64,000 bases of DNA from Desertivirga brevis (GCF_017355835.1 NZ_JAFEWF010000001.1:1749511-1813510), one strand, 5' to 3'; counted from the stretch's first letter, positions 1 through 9,021 are shown. Numbers and translations: made by a program. Notes: generated from the letters alone by a model not told the origin.

Positions 1-1868
1 GTGCCACGGCTATTGTCATATACAGCTACATAAGGCTCGTTGTTAGGGCCTAGCACAAGACTATTTTGAGTGAGGGCGTTAGCAGAAAAATTAGTTGAAC
101 CTAAATTCGTCCAAGCCTGGCCATTAAACTTTGCTACTTTGACGGAAAGACCGCTTGATATATCCCTGTAGAGCACGAAAGGGGACCCATCGGTTCCTAT
201 AGCCAGATTCACGTAGTCGGTCTCTCCACTAGAAAAACCTGCCGTTCCCACCAAAACCCAATTAAGGCCATCATATTTCATTACCGTGGCTTTCTTGTTC
301 TTCGATACATCCCGAAAAGCTACATAGGGAGTACCATCAGGAGCGATAGCTAAACTTGTAAAATCAGCCTGTAAAGTTGAAAATCCTGCAACGCCCACCA
401 ATACCCAGGAAGAACCATTAAATTTCATCACAGACAGTCGGTTACCTTGCAACTCATCTCTAAAGGACAGGTAAAGCGTACCATTAGCACTTAAGGCTAG
501 GCTGGTATGGCTTACTCCCCCACTTGAAAAGCCCGCATTACCTACAGTCTCCCAGGTTGCTCCATCGAATTTCATCACCGTAGCTCTGTTACTATTTTTA
601 ACATCGCGGAAAGAAACATACGGTGTAGCATCTGCACCTAAAGTTAAAGATGTTGCAAAAGAGACATAATTACTTCCCAGATTTTGACTGCTACCGTCTG
701 TTGCACCAAGGGTAAAACCATTTGTTCCCAGCAAGACCCAAGCCGTACCATTAAATTTCATCACCGCGGCCTTCGATAAATTTGCAAGATCCTGAAAAGC
801 AACTACGGGAGTACCGTCAGGAGCTATTGTCAGATCTACATATTCTGCCCCTCCTGCCGAAAAGCCCGCTGTACCAACCGTTATCCAAGAAGTTCCGTTA
901 AACTTAAGGACGTTCACTTTGCCCGAGTTTTGAGCATTTTTGTAAGCGATAAAAGGGGTCCCATCAGGCGCTAAAGCTAATCTTATGTAAGCAGGATTAC
1001 CCGGAGAAAAGCCTGCTGGCCCTACGTTGCCCCAACTAGTGCCATTATATTTCATTACGGTTGCCTTATAGGTATTAGGGACATCCTCGTAGGCTACATA
1101 AATAGTTCCGTCACCCGCAAGAGCAATATTCATTTCACTTGACCAGCCGGCTGAAAAGCCAGGCACCCCTACTAGTGCCCAAGATGAGTCGATAAATTTC
1201 ATTACCGAAGCTTTTGAACCATTCGCACCATCTGAAAAGGCAACATAGGGAATGCTATTTTTATCAAAAGCAAGCGTTATCCCGCTTGCTGTTCCAGTAG
1301 AAAATCCAGCTGTACCAACAAGCTCCCAGGCTCCATAATTAAATTTCATGACGGTCGCTTTATTAGCATTCGCCCCATCTGTAAATGCAACATATGGAGT
1401 TCCATCTGCGCTAAAAGCTAAATTGGGAGAATTAGCACTGCCGGCGGAAAAACCGGCAACACCGATTGATACCCAAGTGTCATTGACAAGCTTCATCACG
1501 GTTACCTTTCCGCCGATGGAATTGTCTCTGAACACTACATAGGGCGTACCCTTTATATCCAGTCCCAGACTTAATTGTTCTGCGAAGCTTGGAGAGAAGC
1601 CCGGCTGCCCTACAGGTTGCCATGAAGTTCCGTTGAACTTCCTTACTGTAGCTTTGGAGCTATTCAACCCATCTGTGTAAGCAATATAAACAGTGCCGTC
1701 GGAAGCTACACGGGAGGTAGTGTAACTTGCCTGCCCATAACTGGCTTGATTGGAATCGTCGGGTCCTAAGGGATTCCAGATTTGAGCCTGAAGCTGGATA
1801 GAACAAGTCCAAAGAAAGATAAGACCAATGATCCTTTTCAGATCAATAGAATGAAACATGATTTTCAT
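1..1868 (-). CDS. Secreted propeller-like repeat protein, C-terminus beyond window
   Basis: Open frame of 622 codons without a stop to the left edge, so the C-terminus is missing. I start it at 1868 (MKIMFHSIDLKRIIGL...), which gives a signal peptide ending near LQAQ; the next ATG at 1859 shortens the n-region. After the signal the protein is made of ~50-residue units with a recurring pattern: MKFNGTSW, then VG..GFS.G, then LA...DGTPYVAF.D. About twelve units are visible. Such beta-rich repeats suggest a beta-propeller or stacked-sheet secreted/surface protein; the missing end may carry a secretion domain, but that cannot be seen. Function unknown. It lies just downstream of a WG-repeat protein gene on the same strand (119 bp gap), perhaps co-expressed. 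Confidence 0.8.
   Translation of the reverse strand, partial: MKIMFHSIDLKRIIGLIFLWTCSIQLQAQIWNPLGPDDSNQASYGQASYTTSRVASDGTVYIAYTDGLNSSKATVRKFNGTSWQPVGQPGFSPSFAEQLSLGLDIKGTPYVVFRDNSIGGKVTVMKLVNDTWVSIGVAGFSAGSANSPNLAFSADGTPYVAFTDGANANKATVMKFNYGAWELVGTAGFSTGTASGITLAFDKNSIPYVAFSDGANGSKASVMKFIDSSWALVGVPGFSAGWSSEMNIALAGDGTIYVAYEDVPNTYKATVMKYNGTSWGNVGPAGFSPGNPAYIRLALAPDGTPFIAYKNAQNSGKVNVLKFNGTSWITVGTAGFSAGGAEYVDLTIAPDGTPVVAFQDLANLSKAAVMKFNGTAWVLLGTNGFTLGATDGSSQNLGSNYVSFATSLTLGADATPYVSFRDVKNSNRATVMKFDGATWETVGNAGFSSGGVSHTSLALSANGTLYLSFRDELQGNRLSVMKFNGSSWVLVGVAGFSTLQADFTSLAIAPDGTPYVAFRDVSKNKKATVMKYDGLNWVLVGTAGFSSGETDYVNLAIGTDGSPFVLYRDISSGLSVKVAKFNGQAWTNLGSTNFSANALTQNSLVLGPNNEPYVAVYDNSRG
100..1720 (-). 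repeat. Tandem coding repeats, ~147-150 bp units
   Basis: On the minus strand the phrase coding MKFNG(T/S)SW recurs about every 147-150 bp (around 1342, 1193, 1050, 897, 575, 422, 277 and 125 in window coordinates), with one longer unit near 600-750. Units share the protein pattern but differ at many third positions, so they are old duplications, not recent copies. Confidence 0.7.
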
Positions 1869-1987
1869 TTGCAATAAGTCGTTTTCAACAAGGATAGTTG
1901 TGATTATAAAAGTGAAACTTTGATTGTAAAGATCGTCGGTTAGACAAAATAGGGTTATTCTTATTTCCGTATCAGTTCATTTCCCAT

Positions 1988-4537
1988 TTATGGGTTGAAA
2001 GTGTCGAAACCTCTGAACATAAAGTAAGAACTTATCCAGAATCCGTTGACCTTTATGGCGTTACGAAGTAACTTCTCCATAAACTTGGTATCTCCAAAAG
2101 CAGGGTCGGACCTTCTTTTATTCGTAACTATTCCATTATCATACAAGGTATAATCCGCAATCTGAGTTAATGCTACAGGATCGTATCCCCAGCCGGATTT
2201 GTTCGCCCAGCGGTCTTTAAAGCTCAACAAATCCCTATAATACTTCTCTTTTACAAAGCTGGGATCGACTTCTCGGAGACTGCGCTTCTCCAAGAGATTT
2301 ACCTTGAGATAGTACAGCAAATGCTCAGAAGGAGCTACCTTATCTGCAAATTCCTTCAATTTATCGGTACTCTTGCTGTTATAGGCATTAACCAGCGCAT
2401 ATTTCAATTCGTCGAACGTCTTATACCCCTGATGCGCGTGCATAGGAACTGCTGAAGTTATAAATTTACCTTTCTCATCGATCACCCTCATTTTTCCTTC
2501 GAAAAAGGTAAGTGCCTGTAGGTTAGACGCACCTCTGTTACCTTGTTCAAAATTTGCAACGTCGTCAAACGGGCCTTTATTCAAAACTTCATTTTTAGAG
2601 TTGATCACTACATAATGATTTCCTGTTTTAGCTTTATAAAACCCAGTTCCTGATATCCTCTGCAAATCAGCATACAGAAAAGGGATCTGTACCTGATTTT
2701 TTAGGTTTACTGTACCAAATCTTTTTCCTTTAGCCACAGTCACGGCATAGGTTGCATCTGAAACATCATCGAAATTGCTTTCAATGAGGTCTACTCTAAT
2801 TGCGTCGTAAATAAATGGCAGAACAATGCGATTCTTCTCGTCAATCAGGCCATATTTATTCCCTTTCCTGGCGGTTAAATAGCTATGGTTCCTGGATTCG
2901 AAATGCTGCAGGATTTCGTCGTAGGCGAAAGGAACCTGCATAATACCGCTTAGCTCATTCAGCATTCCAACCTTCTTACTTTTATTTCTAACCCATAAAA
3001 GGGGTTGATGGCTGAAATTGGAAGGACTGATCAAACCCTCTTGGTTATGTAAGTATCCAAATGCACTTATATTCTGTGGAAATAGAACAGTCTTGCTCTT
3101 TTTGTTGAGGAAGTTGTAAGAGACAGAGTCCTTCTCAAGAACAATAAGATTACTTTTTTCAGTGTCGCTATCAATGATCCATCTATAACTCGCAGGCACG
3201 ATAACCTGACCGTTTTTATCATAAAGGCCGAATTTCCTGGGTGATGTTGTTGCAACCTTGAGCATTCCTTCTTCTTCCCCAATCCATTCGAACTTTACCG
3301 GAATGATTACTTCATTTTTCAAATTCACCACGCCATATTTTTCTCCCGACCTCACTTTCATAAATTTGTTCAGGCCTCCCTCCCAAAAAGGGTCCACATC
3401 ATCATACAGGGGTGGAATTAATGTAGCGCCCGTCTTAGAAATAATTCCTTTTTTATTATTCTTTCCAACGCGCAAACCAAGCGAGCTTTGCATAATAGAA
3501 CCGGGATCGTATTCAAAGGGGACAATTAGTTTTCCCTGGAGATTGTATGCCCCTGCCTTTTTATCCTTAACCGCCATCACATACCCTATTCCATCAGCAT
3601 ATACTCGATCAAACTCTATCCCTGTTTTAACCTTTGCCTCTGTGAAGTAAATGCCATAAAAGTTCCCTTTCTTCACGCTGTAATATCTGTATGTCTCATA
3701 ATTATTTACTGCGTCATTTTCTGCCGGAAAAATAACCTTACCTGCACTATCAATAAGTCCATACTTCCCATCCTTTCTGACAGCCAAACAGCTAATGGAT
3801 CTGTAACTGTTATCAAGGATCAAGGATTGAGGTTTTCGCGAATTAGAAAAACTTCTGGGTTTAACATTCCCTGATTCTCCCAGGGGAGCTACAAATATGC
3901 TATCGTATTCAAAAGGCACAATTTGTTTTCTTTTAAGAACTCCAAATTTCCCCTCCGACTTAATGAGCACCAAATCGCCATATAATTCTGCTCTCTCAAT
4001 CTTTTGAGGAAAACTTTTTTGCGTCTCATTGAAGATTATTTGAATTCCTCCCTCTGTTCCTTCAATAAACGTAAGCGTAGGATGGTCGGAGTAGAGAATT
4101 TTATTGTATTGAATGGGGAGCAAAGTTTTACCTGTGCTGGATAATGTTCCGTACCTGCCATTTTTCTTCACCACGTAACTATCGCCCTGACTTGTTCCCA
4201 GACTGTCGAATTCGATCCGGCCCAGTATTACACCCCTTTTGTTGGCTATCCCGTAAAGCTTATCCTTGATTACTATGAAGCCTTTGGTAGTTGAAAATAT
4301 ATTATCATAAATAGCAGCTTCTTGAACATCATTTGGCAATACGAATCCATACTTACCATTCTGCTGATAATACCCAGCAGTTGGATTTCTCTTAGGATCC
4401 GGCATTTCAATCGAGACACCGAAACCATCATCCAAACTGATATCACCCTTAATTTCACTTCCCCCTGGGACCTGGGCAATAAGTTGATTGCAAAATAGCA
4501 ATGAGGTGGCAAGCAGGAGTAGTTTTATTTCTTTCAT
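1988..4537 (-). CDS. WG repeat-containing secreted protein
   Basis: 849 residues with a signal peptide (MKEIKLLLLATSLLFC.. to LIAQ). The body is an array of WG repeats: KYG(F/L)(V/I)..., then P..YD.I, for example NGKYGFVLPND, DGKYGLIDSAGKVIFP, KKGIISKTGATLIPPLYD, GNKYGLIDEKNRIVLPFIYD. At least fourteen such units are visible up to about residue 690; the last ~150 residues lack the motif. WG repeats (PF14903 type) are common in Bacteroidota periplasmic or surface proteins of unknown role. Together with the next gene downstream, also a secreted repeat protein, it may form a small transcription unit. No catalytic motif seen. Confidence 0.85.
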   Translation of the reverse strand: MKEIKLLLLATSLLFCNQLIAQVPGGSEIKGDISLDDGFGVSIEMPDPKRNPTAGYYQQNGKYGFVLPNDVQEAAIYDNIFSTTKGFIVIKDKLYGIANKRGVILGRIEFDSLGTSQGDSYVVKKNGRYGTLSSTGKTLLPIQYNKILYSDHPTLTFIEGTEGGIQIIFNETQKSFPQKIERAELYGDLVLIKSEGKFGVLKRKQIVPFEYDSIFVAPLGESGNVKPRSFSNSRKPQSLILDNSYRSISCLAVRKDGKYGLIDSAGKVIFPAENDAVNNYETYRYYSVKKGNFYGIYFTEAKVKTGIEFDRVYADGIGYVMAVKDKKAGAYNLQGKLIVPFEYDPGSIMQSSLGLRVGKNNKKGIISKTGATLIPPLYDDVDPFWEGGLNKFMKVRSGEKYGVVNLKNEVIIPVKFEWIGEEEGMLKVATTSPRKFGLYDKNGQVIVPASYRWIIDSDTEKSNLIVLEKDSVSYNFLNKKSKTVLFPQNISAFGYLHNQEGLISPSNFSHQPLLWVRNKSKKVGMLNELSGIMQVPFAYDEILQHFESRNHSYLTARKGNKYGLIDEKNRIVLPFIYDAIRVDLIESNFDDVSDATYAVTVAKGKRFGTVNLKNQVQIPFLYADLQRISGTGFYKAKTGNHYVVINSKNEVLNKGPFDDVANFEQGNRGASNLQALTFFEGKMRVIDEKGKFITSAVPMHAHQGYKTFDELKYALVNAYNSKSTDKLKEFADKVAPSEHLLYYLKVNLLEKRSLREVDPSFVKEKYYRDLLSFKDRWANKSGWGYDPVALTQIADYTLYDNGIVTNKRRSDPAFGDTKFMEKLLRNAIKVNGFWISSYFMFRGFDTFNP

Positions 4538-4672
4538 TTAGGAAGAGTTTAGGAAATCCACAAACAGAACAACTGTCTGATTGTCGATATTTTACTTATG
4601 TTTAAATTAAAAGTTACAGGAATTTAAATAATTAAATGAATCAATAAGGACTATTAGGTGATTATTAAAGGG

Positions 4673-4991
4673 CAGTAACGTTTCAGAAGCAATAATCCCT
4701 TCGGTGTATGACCGGATACCATACCGCTGTCGACACATAAGGTAAACACTTTGTTAAATAGTGTTTCAAAAGGGAAGCCGGATAAAGTTGCCTTGTCCTA
4801 CTAATTGTAGAGTGCCAGGGCAACTCTTCATCTATATCAAATCCAATAAAGTATAAGATATCCATCCGCATAGAGCAGTGCTCTATCAGTTTTCGATCTG
4901 AAGTAATGTTCTCCAAATAGCCAGTAAGTAACAGCTTAAAAAAACCGCTTTCCTCAAAGATTTGGACTTTCAGAAACAGGTATGATTTCAA
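4673..4991 (-). pseudogene. IS1182-family transposase, N-terminal remnant, frameshifted
   Basis: The minus-strand frame from 4991 reads FFKLLLTGYLEN, SDRKLIEHCSMRMDILYF and LPWHSTISRTRQL, a strong match to my memory of the N-terminal region of IS1182-family (DDE) transposases. After RTRQLYP the homology moves to another frame, which reads FETLFNKVFTLCVDSGMVSGHT; the shift lies near 4775-4785. Homology stops after SGHT near 4690, well before the catalytic DDE region. The element is therefore dead: truncated at the 3' side, frameshifted and with an altered N-terminus. No terminal inverted repeats were found. It abuts a truncated gene on the opposite strand. Confidence 0.75.
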
Positions 4992-4999
4992 TAACCTTT

Positions 5000-5307
5000 C
5001 GCTGGCACGGAAGATTTCGAGCTATACGGAGAATCCCTTTCAGTTTTACTCGGCGGATTTCGAGAAGCTAAATTCTGACCAGAGTATTATGGCTTTTCAT
5101 GATTTTCTGGAGCGCAGGAAGGTTAATCCGGAGCTTGTGAATTGGTTTCTGATTATCCAGGGATGTAGTTTTGATTTTACTGATGGTGGTTCAAAGGCCA
5201 GAATGTCGTATGATTATCTGATGTCGCAAATCAAGAACCAGAAGGAGCTTGAATACATTAAAAGGATTTATGCTAATAAGAGAGATAAGAGGAAACCTCT
5301 TTTTTAG
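5000..5307 (+). pseudogene. Unknown gene, probably 5'-truncated
   Basis: From ATG 5089 a 72-residue protein can be read (MAFHDFLERRKVNPELV...DKRKPLF). The same frame is open further upstream, back into the IS1182 remnant, and reads plausible protein there (SLARKISSYTENPFQFYSAD), which suggests that the original gene began further upstream and lost its 5' end where the transposon remnant now lies. No known family recognised. Whether the 72-residue product is made is uncertain; there is no clear ribosome binding site before 5089. Confidence 0.4.
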
Positions 5308-6092
5308 CACTCCAAATTGGTCTCAACTGATTCAACTACGAGACACTCCGTCATCAAAAAAATAGTACTTCCTCCGAGGTTTTCCGCCGGTCACTACGCT
5401 CCTTGGTATTTTTTGTTTATTTCCTCCCCCAAGTAAATTTACAGTTGAGCGCGGATTAGCTGCGCTGATCTCGAGTGGGGGAACCTGCCGCTAAAAACCT
5501 GCTTTATTTCAATATTTCAAAGGTTTTCATTCTGGGAGTCCCGAATTAGTCACCTGTTTTTTCAAGCTGCAAAAGCTTATATAAAAATAGGAAGTTTTCT
5601 GAAAAAAAATGAACAATTTCATCAGTTTCTTCCGCACTCCAAATTTGTGTATTTAGAAATCACGGAGTTAGCAATTGACAAGTCTTTTCTTGTTCCTCTT
5701 TATTCAAGGACCGAAGGTGGAAAGATGGAATTATAGAAGTTCAAAGAGAGGAAAATAACCTGGTAGCGAATGCACTTACAAATTTATTTAAAAACGACAA
5801 GCATCGCCGTGTTTCTTCGATTGCGTAAACTTTTTATAAGGGGTGGTTTATCCTTGATTTGGGAATTAAACTTCTACAATAAAGAATAAGAAACGGACCT
5901 TTATCGTTATTTAAATAGTCTTCCCGGCGTAGCGACCCCTTTAATATAATCGTCCTTACTTCAATAATTACCCAGTCTTCTTAACTTCGAAAAGGACAAC
6001 TAAAAGATATTTTTATTACTGTTGCTTTTATAAGGATGAAGGTTTTATCTCGCAAATATGATCAATGCTTTTGACGACCTATCATAGTTAAT
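5308..6092. other. Non-coding stretch with possible decayed coding remnant
   Basis: About 790 bp without a supported gene. Near 5705-5828 (+) one frame reads protein-like sequence (KDGIIEVQREENNL...NDKHRRVSSIA, then TAA) but has no start codon or recognisable family; it may be the tail of a lost gene. The rest shows no hairpin, repeat or ORF worth calling. The stretch separates the transposon debris from the toxin-antitoxin pair, as expected for an eroded insertion locus. Confidence 0.35.
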
Positions 6093-6143
6093 GTTCACAC
6101 TTCTCTCTTGTTCACGTAACGTGAACTTGCTATATTTGTGAAC
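6093..6143 (+). promoter_or_regulatory. AbiE-type promoter with four GTTCAC half-sites
   Basis: A Bacteroidota promoter is visible: TTG at 6108-6110, exactly 20 bp, then TATATTTG at 6131-6138 (consensus TAnnTTTG). Half-sites GTTCAC lie at 6093-6098 and 6110-6115, and the inverted GTGAAC at 6121-6126 and 6138-6143. The inner pair forms a 7-bp dyad, GTTCACG-taa-CGTGAAC (6110-6126), sitting between the -33 and -7 elements. The outer pair brackets the whole promoter. Binding here would block RNA polymerase, as expected for an autoregulating antitoxin. AAAGGA at 6144-6149 is a good ribosome binding site for the ATG at 6156. Confidence 0.7.
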
Positions 6144-6155
6144 AAAGGACTAAAA

Positions 6156-7124
6156 ATGGAGAAGGAAATAGTTTATACGGCCTTGGAAAACCTTCCATTT
6201 AAAGATCGGTTCAAACCAGGCTGGGAAGAAAACGGCCCTCTAGATGGTGTTTTGAAACTTACGATAAATGGGAAAGAGCAAATATTTCTTATTGAAGTAA
6301 AAAATGAAATACGCACTCATCATATCGTTCAGCTGGAACAGTATCGCAAGGAATGGAACAATTTCATGCTTTTGGCTTATCGGCTGTTCCCAAACATCAA
6401 AGAGCAGCTCAGGCAGAAAGGAATACCGTACCTGGAAGCAAACGGAAATTTATTCTTAGACAAGGAGGAAACCTTTCTTTTTATTGATACCCAAAAAGCC
6501 CTGGAACCAGAAAAAAACAGGGGAAATAGGGCATTTACTAAAACAGGATTAAAAGTTCTCTTCTATCTTCTACAAAGGAAGGAGGCCATAAACTTTACCC
6601 ATAGGGAACTGGCTGAAAAGGCGAATGTAGCTCTTGGAAATATTCCACAAGTGATCGAGGGTTTAAAGGAAACGGCATACCTTATTTCTTTGGACAATAA
6701 GAATTATATCTGGGAGAATCGAAGATCCCTTCTCGATCGTTGGATTTACGAGTACGGAAGTATTCTCCGCCCCAAATTAATCAAAGAAAGATATACGATA
6801 AACAGTGACTGGAGGCAGTTGAAGTTAGATTCTGATAAAACTGTTTGGGGTGGCGAGGCAGCTGCGGATTTATTAACAAATCATTTAAGGCCTGAAAAGT
6901 TTCAATTGTATAGTGTTGAGACTCGAATTGACCTTATCAAAAAGTATAGGTTGAAACCCGACCCAATGGGAGAAGTACAGGTATTGGAAATGTTCTGGAA
7001 GGCGGAGCAATTGTTAACAGCCCCACCTCTTCTTGTGTATGCCGACCTTATTTTAGAGGGAGGTAAAAGGAATAAGGAAACCGCAGACAAAATATTTCAT
7101 GACTACATTGAACCAAACTTATAA
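6156..7124 (+). CDS. Type IV TA antitoxin, AbiEi-like, with nuclease-like N-terminus
   Basis: 322 residues. I start at ATG 6156, not the in-frame GTG at 6138, because that GTG is the last base of the -7 box plus an operator half-site, and AAAGGA precedes the ATG. Residues 1-110 contain D30...E47-V-K49 (PLDGVL ... FLIEVKNEI), the layout of a PD-(D/E)XK nuclease-fold core. Residues ~125-185 form a winged helix (FTHRELAEKANVALGNIPQVI). The C-terminal half (~190-322) resembles the AbiEi_2 type antitoxin family. It overlaps the toxin gene by 26 bp, which implies translational coupling. By analogy with AbiEi it should repress its own promoter and neutralise the toxin. Nuclease activity is not implied; the fold may be vestigial. 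Confidence 0.7.
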   Translation: MEKEIVYTALENLPFKDRFKPGWEENGPLDGVLKLTINGKEQIFLIEVKNEIRTHHIVQLEQYRKEWNNFMLLAYRLFPNIKEQLRQKGIPYLEANGNLFLDKEETFLFIDTQKALEPEKNRGNRAFTKTGLKVLFYLLQRKEAINFTHRELAEKANVALGNIPQVIEGLKETAYLISLDNKNYIWENRRSLLDRWIYEYGSILRPKLIKERYTINSDWRQLKLDSDKTVWGGEAAADLLTNHLRPEKFQLYSVETRIDLIKKYRLKPDPMGEVQVLEMFWKAEQLLTAPPLLVYADLILEGGKRNKETADKIFHDYIEPNL

Positions 7125-7938
7125 AGAGCTTGCTATTCCGTACTTCAAAGAATGCTTCGACTGCATTGATGAGGTACTGAAAAAACTTGATATTCCATAT
7201 TACCTGATTGGGGTAAGCGCAATTGCTTTGGAGTTGCTTAAAGAGGGAATAAAGCCCAGCCGCGGAACAAAGGATATTGATTTTGCCGTAATGATTTCTT
7301 CTGTTAACGAGTATGAGCAAATTTCTATTGATTTAGAAGCTAAAGGTTTCACCAAAGTGGCTGCGCCTTGGACATTTTATTCTTCTGAGTATAAGATTGT
7401 AATTGATCTCCTCCCCTTCGGTGAGATAGAAGAGCAGTTTACAATAAACTTCAATCAACGCCAGACAGATCTTCACTCGCTCGGATTCCGGGAGGTAATG
7501 GAAGAGGCTGTTCCGGTGCAGATTGAAGAAAAAATTGCTAACGTGCCTCCTCTTCCAGGAATGGTGATATTAAAACTGATCGCCTGGAGTGATCGACCGG
7601 AAGAGCGAGAAAACGATCTTTCTGATATTTTAAAGATTGTTGAACATTACTATGACCTCGCGTGGGAAGAAATTGCGGAGGAACATTTTGATTTATTAGC
7701 GAAGGAACCATTTGATCAAAAACTTATTGCAGCCGAGGCACTTGGAAGAAAATCGCGCTTGTACCTTAAGAAGTCTGAAACGATAGCTAACCGGATTCTA
7801 AGAGTTCTGGAATTAGAGTTACAAGAGGCATCTATTTCAAACATCGCCAGAGAATGGGCAAGGAAACTGGGCTCAGATGTTTCTTATGCCTATGCGCTTC
7901 TAAAGGCACTTCATAGGGGTTTAATTTATGCAGAATAG
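7099..7938 (+). CDS. AbiEii-type nucleotidyltransferase toxin
   Basis: 279 residues. The N-terminal part has the nucleotidyltransferase signature: G38-V-S40 followed by GTK-D59-I-D61, matching the GS...DxD metal-binding motif of AbiEii/DUF1814-type enzymes. A further acidic strand follows (KIVIDLLPF). The middle contains MVILKLIAWSDRPEERENDLSDIL, also typical of this family (a conserved K..A...R..KD.DD-like block). The C-terminal ~70 residues are helical. Type IV toxins of this class transfer nucleotides to tRNA or other targets and stop growth, giving phage abortive infection. Its start lies inside the antitoxin gene. All expected active-site residues appear present, so it is probably functional. 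Confidence 0.75.
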   Translation: MTTLNQTYKELAIPYFKECFDCIDEVLKKLDIPYYLIGVSAIALELLKEGIKPSRGTKDIDFAVMISSVNEYEQISIDLEAKGFTKVAAPWTFYSSEYKIVIDLLPFGEIEEQFTINFNQRQTDLHSLGFREVMEEAVPVQIEEKIANVPPLPGMVILKLIAWSDRPEERENDLSDILKIVEHYYDLAWEEIAEEHFDLLAKEPFDQKLIAAEALGRKSRLYLKKSETIANRILRVLELELQEASISNIAREWARKLGSDVSYAYALLKALHRGLIYAE

Positions 7939-8017
7939 AAAGGGAAACAAGTCTTAGGAAATCAGAACATGTAATGGGTAGAATCCCAGAAGAAAACAAA
8001 CGAGCGATAGAGAGAGC

Positions 8018-8281
8018 TTGCGATTTTTGACTCTGCTCTTGGAACGCAGATTTGGAGGAGCTCACTACACTAGTCCTCTTATTAAATTATATGAGGTCAG
8101 AAATATCGAATTACCGAAAATCGTTATTGGAAGTTGGCTTTTTCCTGAGTATTGGGGAAAGGGTTATATGCAGGCGGCTTTTGAGTTGTTAATAGAAATT
8201 GCAAAACTATAATTAGGCGTAAAAGCAATACTAGGGCGAACAAAAACAAGAAATATTAAAGAGCGATCTTCATTTTCCTGA
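8018..8281 (+). pseudogene. GNAT N-acetyltransferase remnant
   Basis: The frame ending at TAA 8210-8212 reads IVIGSWLFPEYWGKGYMQAAFELLIEIA, the acetyl-CoA-binding block of RimJ/RimL-type GNAT enzymes. Directly after the stop the same frame continues LGVKAILGRTKTRNIK, the expected next strand and helix, until TGA at 8279-8281. The N-terminal third of the fold is missing and upstream sequence has several stops. I read this as a dead gene with a nonsense codon and a lost 5' part. It lies ~80 bp downstream of the toxin gene. Confidence 0.6.
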
Positions 8282-8628
8282 AATAAGAGTGATAACATTT
8301 AGCTCTTTATTAAATAAGTACCACACCAACGTTGTTATTTACTTGCGCTCTGTAAGATGAATATAACAAAACAGGGGAAGCATAAGGAAAAATTAGGGAT
8401 GAGTATTTTGGGGATGGTAAAAGCGGCTTCCAACTTTCCCAATCCATAATCAGACTACTTTTCCGCAGATAGTCTAAAATGAGGGTAGAGATAGTTTATT
8501 AGGTGTTCGGAGAGGACGAAACTGTAATAAAACGATTTTCAAATTTTAGTCCTCAAAATTACTTCGAAAAAGACTTTAAATAGAAAAAGCGAGACAAGCC
8601 CGCTTTTTAACAAATACTCAATCGAAAA
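8282..8628. other. Intergenic, nothing recognised
   Basis: About 350 AT-rich bases between the GNAT remnant and the SPW gene end. No ORF with family resemblance, no strong hairpin and no repeat was found. Confidence 0.5.
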
Positions 8629-9021
8629 CTAATGTGCATGGCTTATATTGCCATCAATGTGATGTTTATGAGAATGTTCTGAGGTTCGTTCCGTTAATAA
8701 ACCGGCACCGACCTCTAGAATACCGACTATTAAATGAGGTAAATAGACATATTCATCGAAGTTAAAAATCCATGGAGAGGCGGCAAGGAAAATACCTAGA
8801 ATAACGTCCATTGTAAGGTGTCCACTCATAGAAACTGATTTCTTTCCACCTCCCTCGTAGTCAGTCAGGAATGAAAGTACCAGTAAAATTATACTTGATG
8901 CAATGGCTACCCATTTCGCGCTTTCTACATCAGCGAAGTTGAACAACCATGGCGCCGCGATTAATAATATTCCCGTCATGTAATCTAATACTGCGTGGAA
9001 TTTTCTGCTAATGAATCTCAT
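8629..9021 (-). CDS. SPW repeat-containing membrane protein
   Basis: 130 residues with four hydrophobic segments. Two copies of the SPW motif (PF03779 type) are seen: APWLFNF at residues 23-29 and SPWIFNF at 82-88, each following a helix that begins with a HAVLD or HLTMD stretch. The C-terminus is His-rich (SEHSHKHHIDGNISHAH), which could bind metal. SPW proteins are small inner-membrane proteins of unknown role, often seen near stress genes. Stands alone; no convincing promoter found. Confidence 0.85.
   Translation of the reverse strand: MRFISRKFHAVLDYMTGILLIAAPWLFNFADVESAKWVAIASSIILLVLSFLTDYEGGGKKSVSMSGHLTMDVILGIFLAASPWIFNFDEYVYLPHLIVGILEVGAGLLTERTSEHSHKHHIDGNISHAH

Noticed and set aside
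5308..6092. Possible second transposon
   Set aside because: No transposase-like frame and no inverted repeats could be found.
6138..6155. GTG start of the antitoxin gene
   Set aside because: It overlaps the -7 box and the outer operator half-site; ATG 6156 has AAAGGA in the right place.
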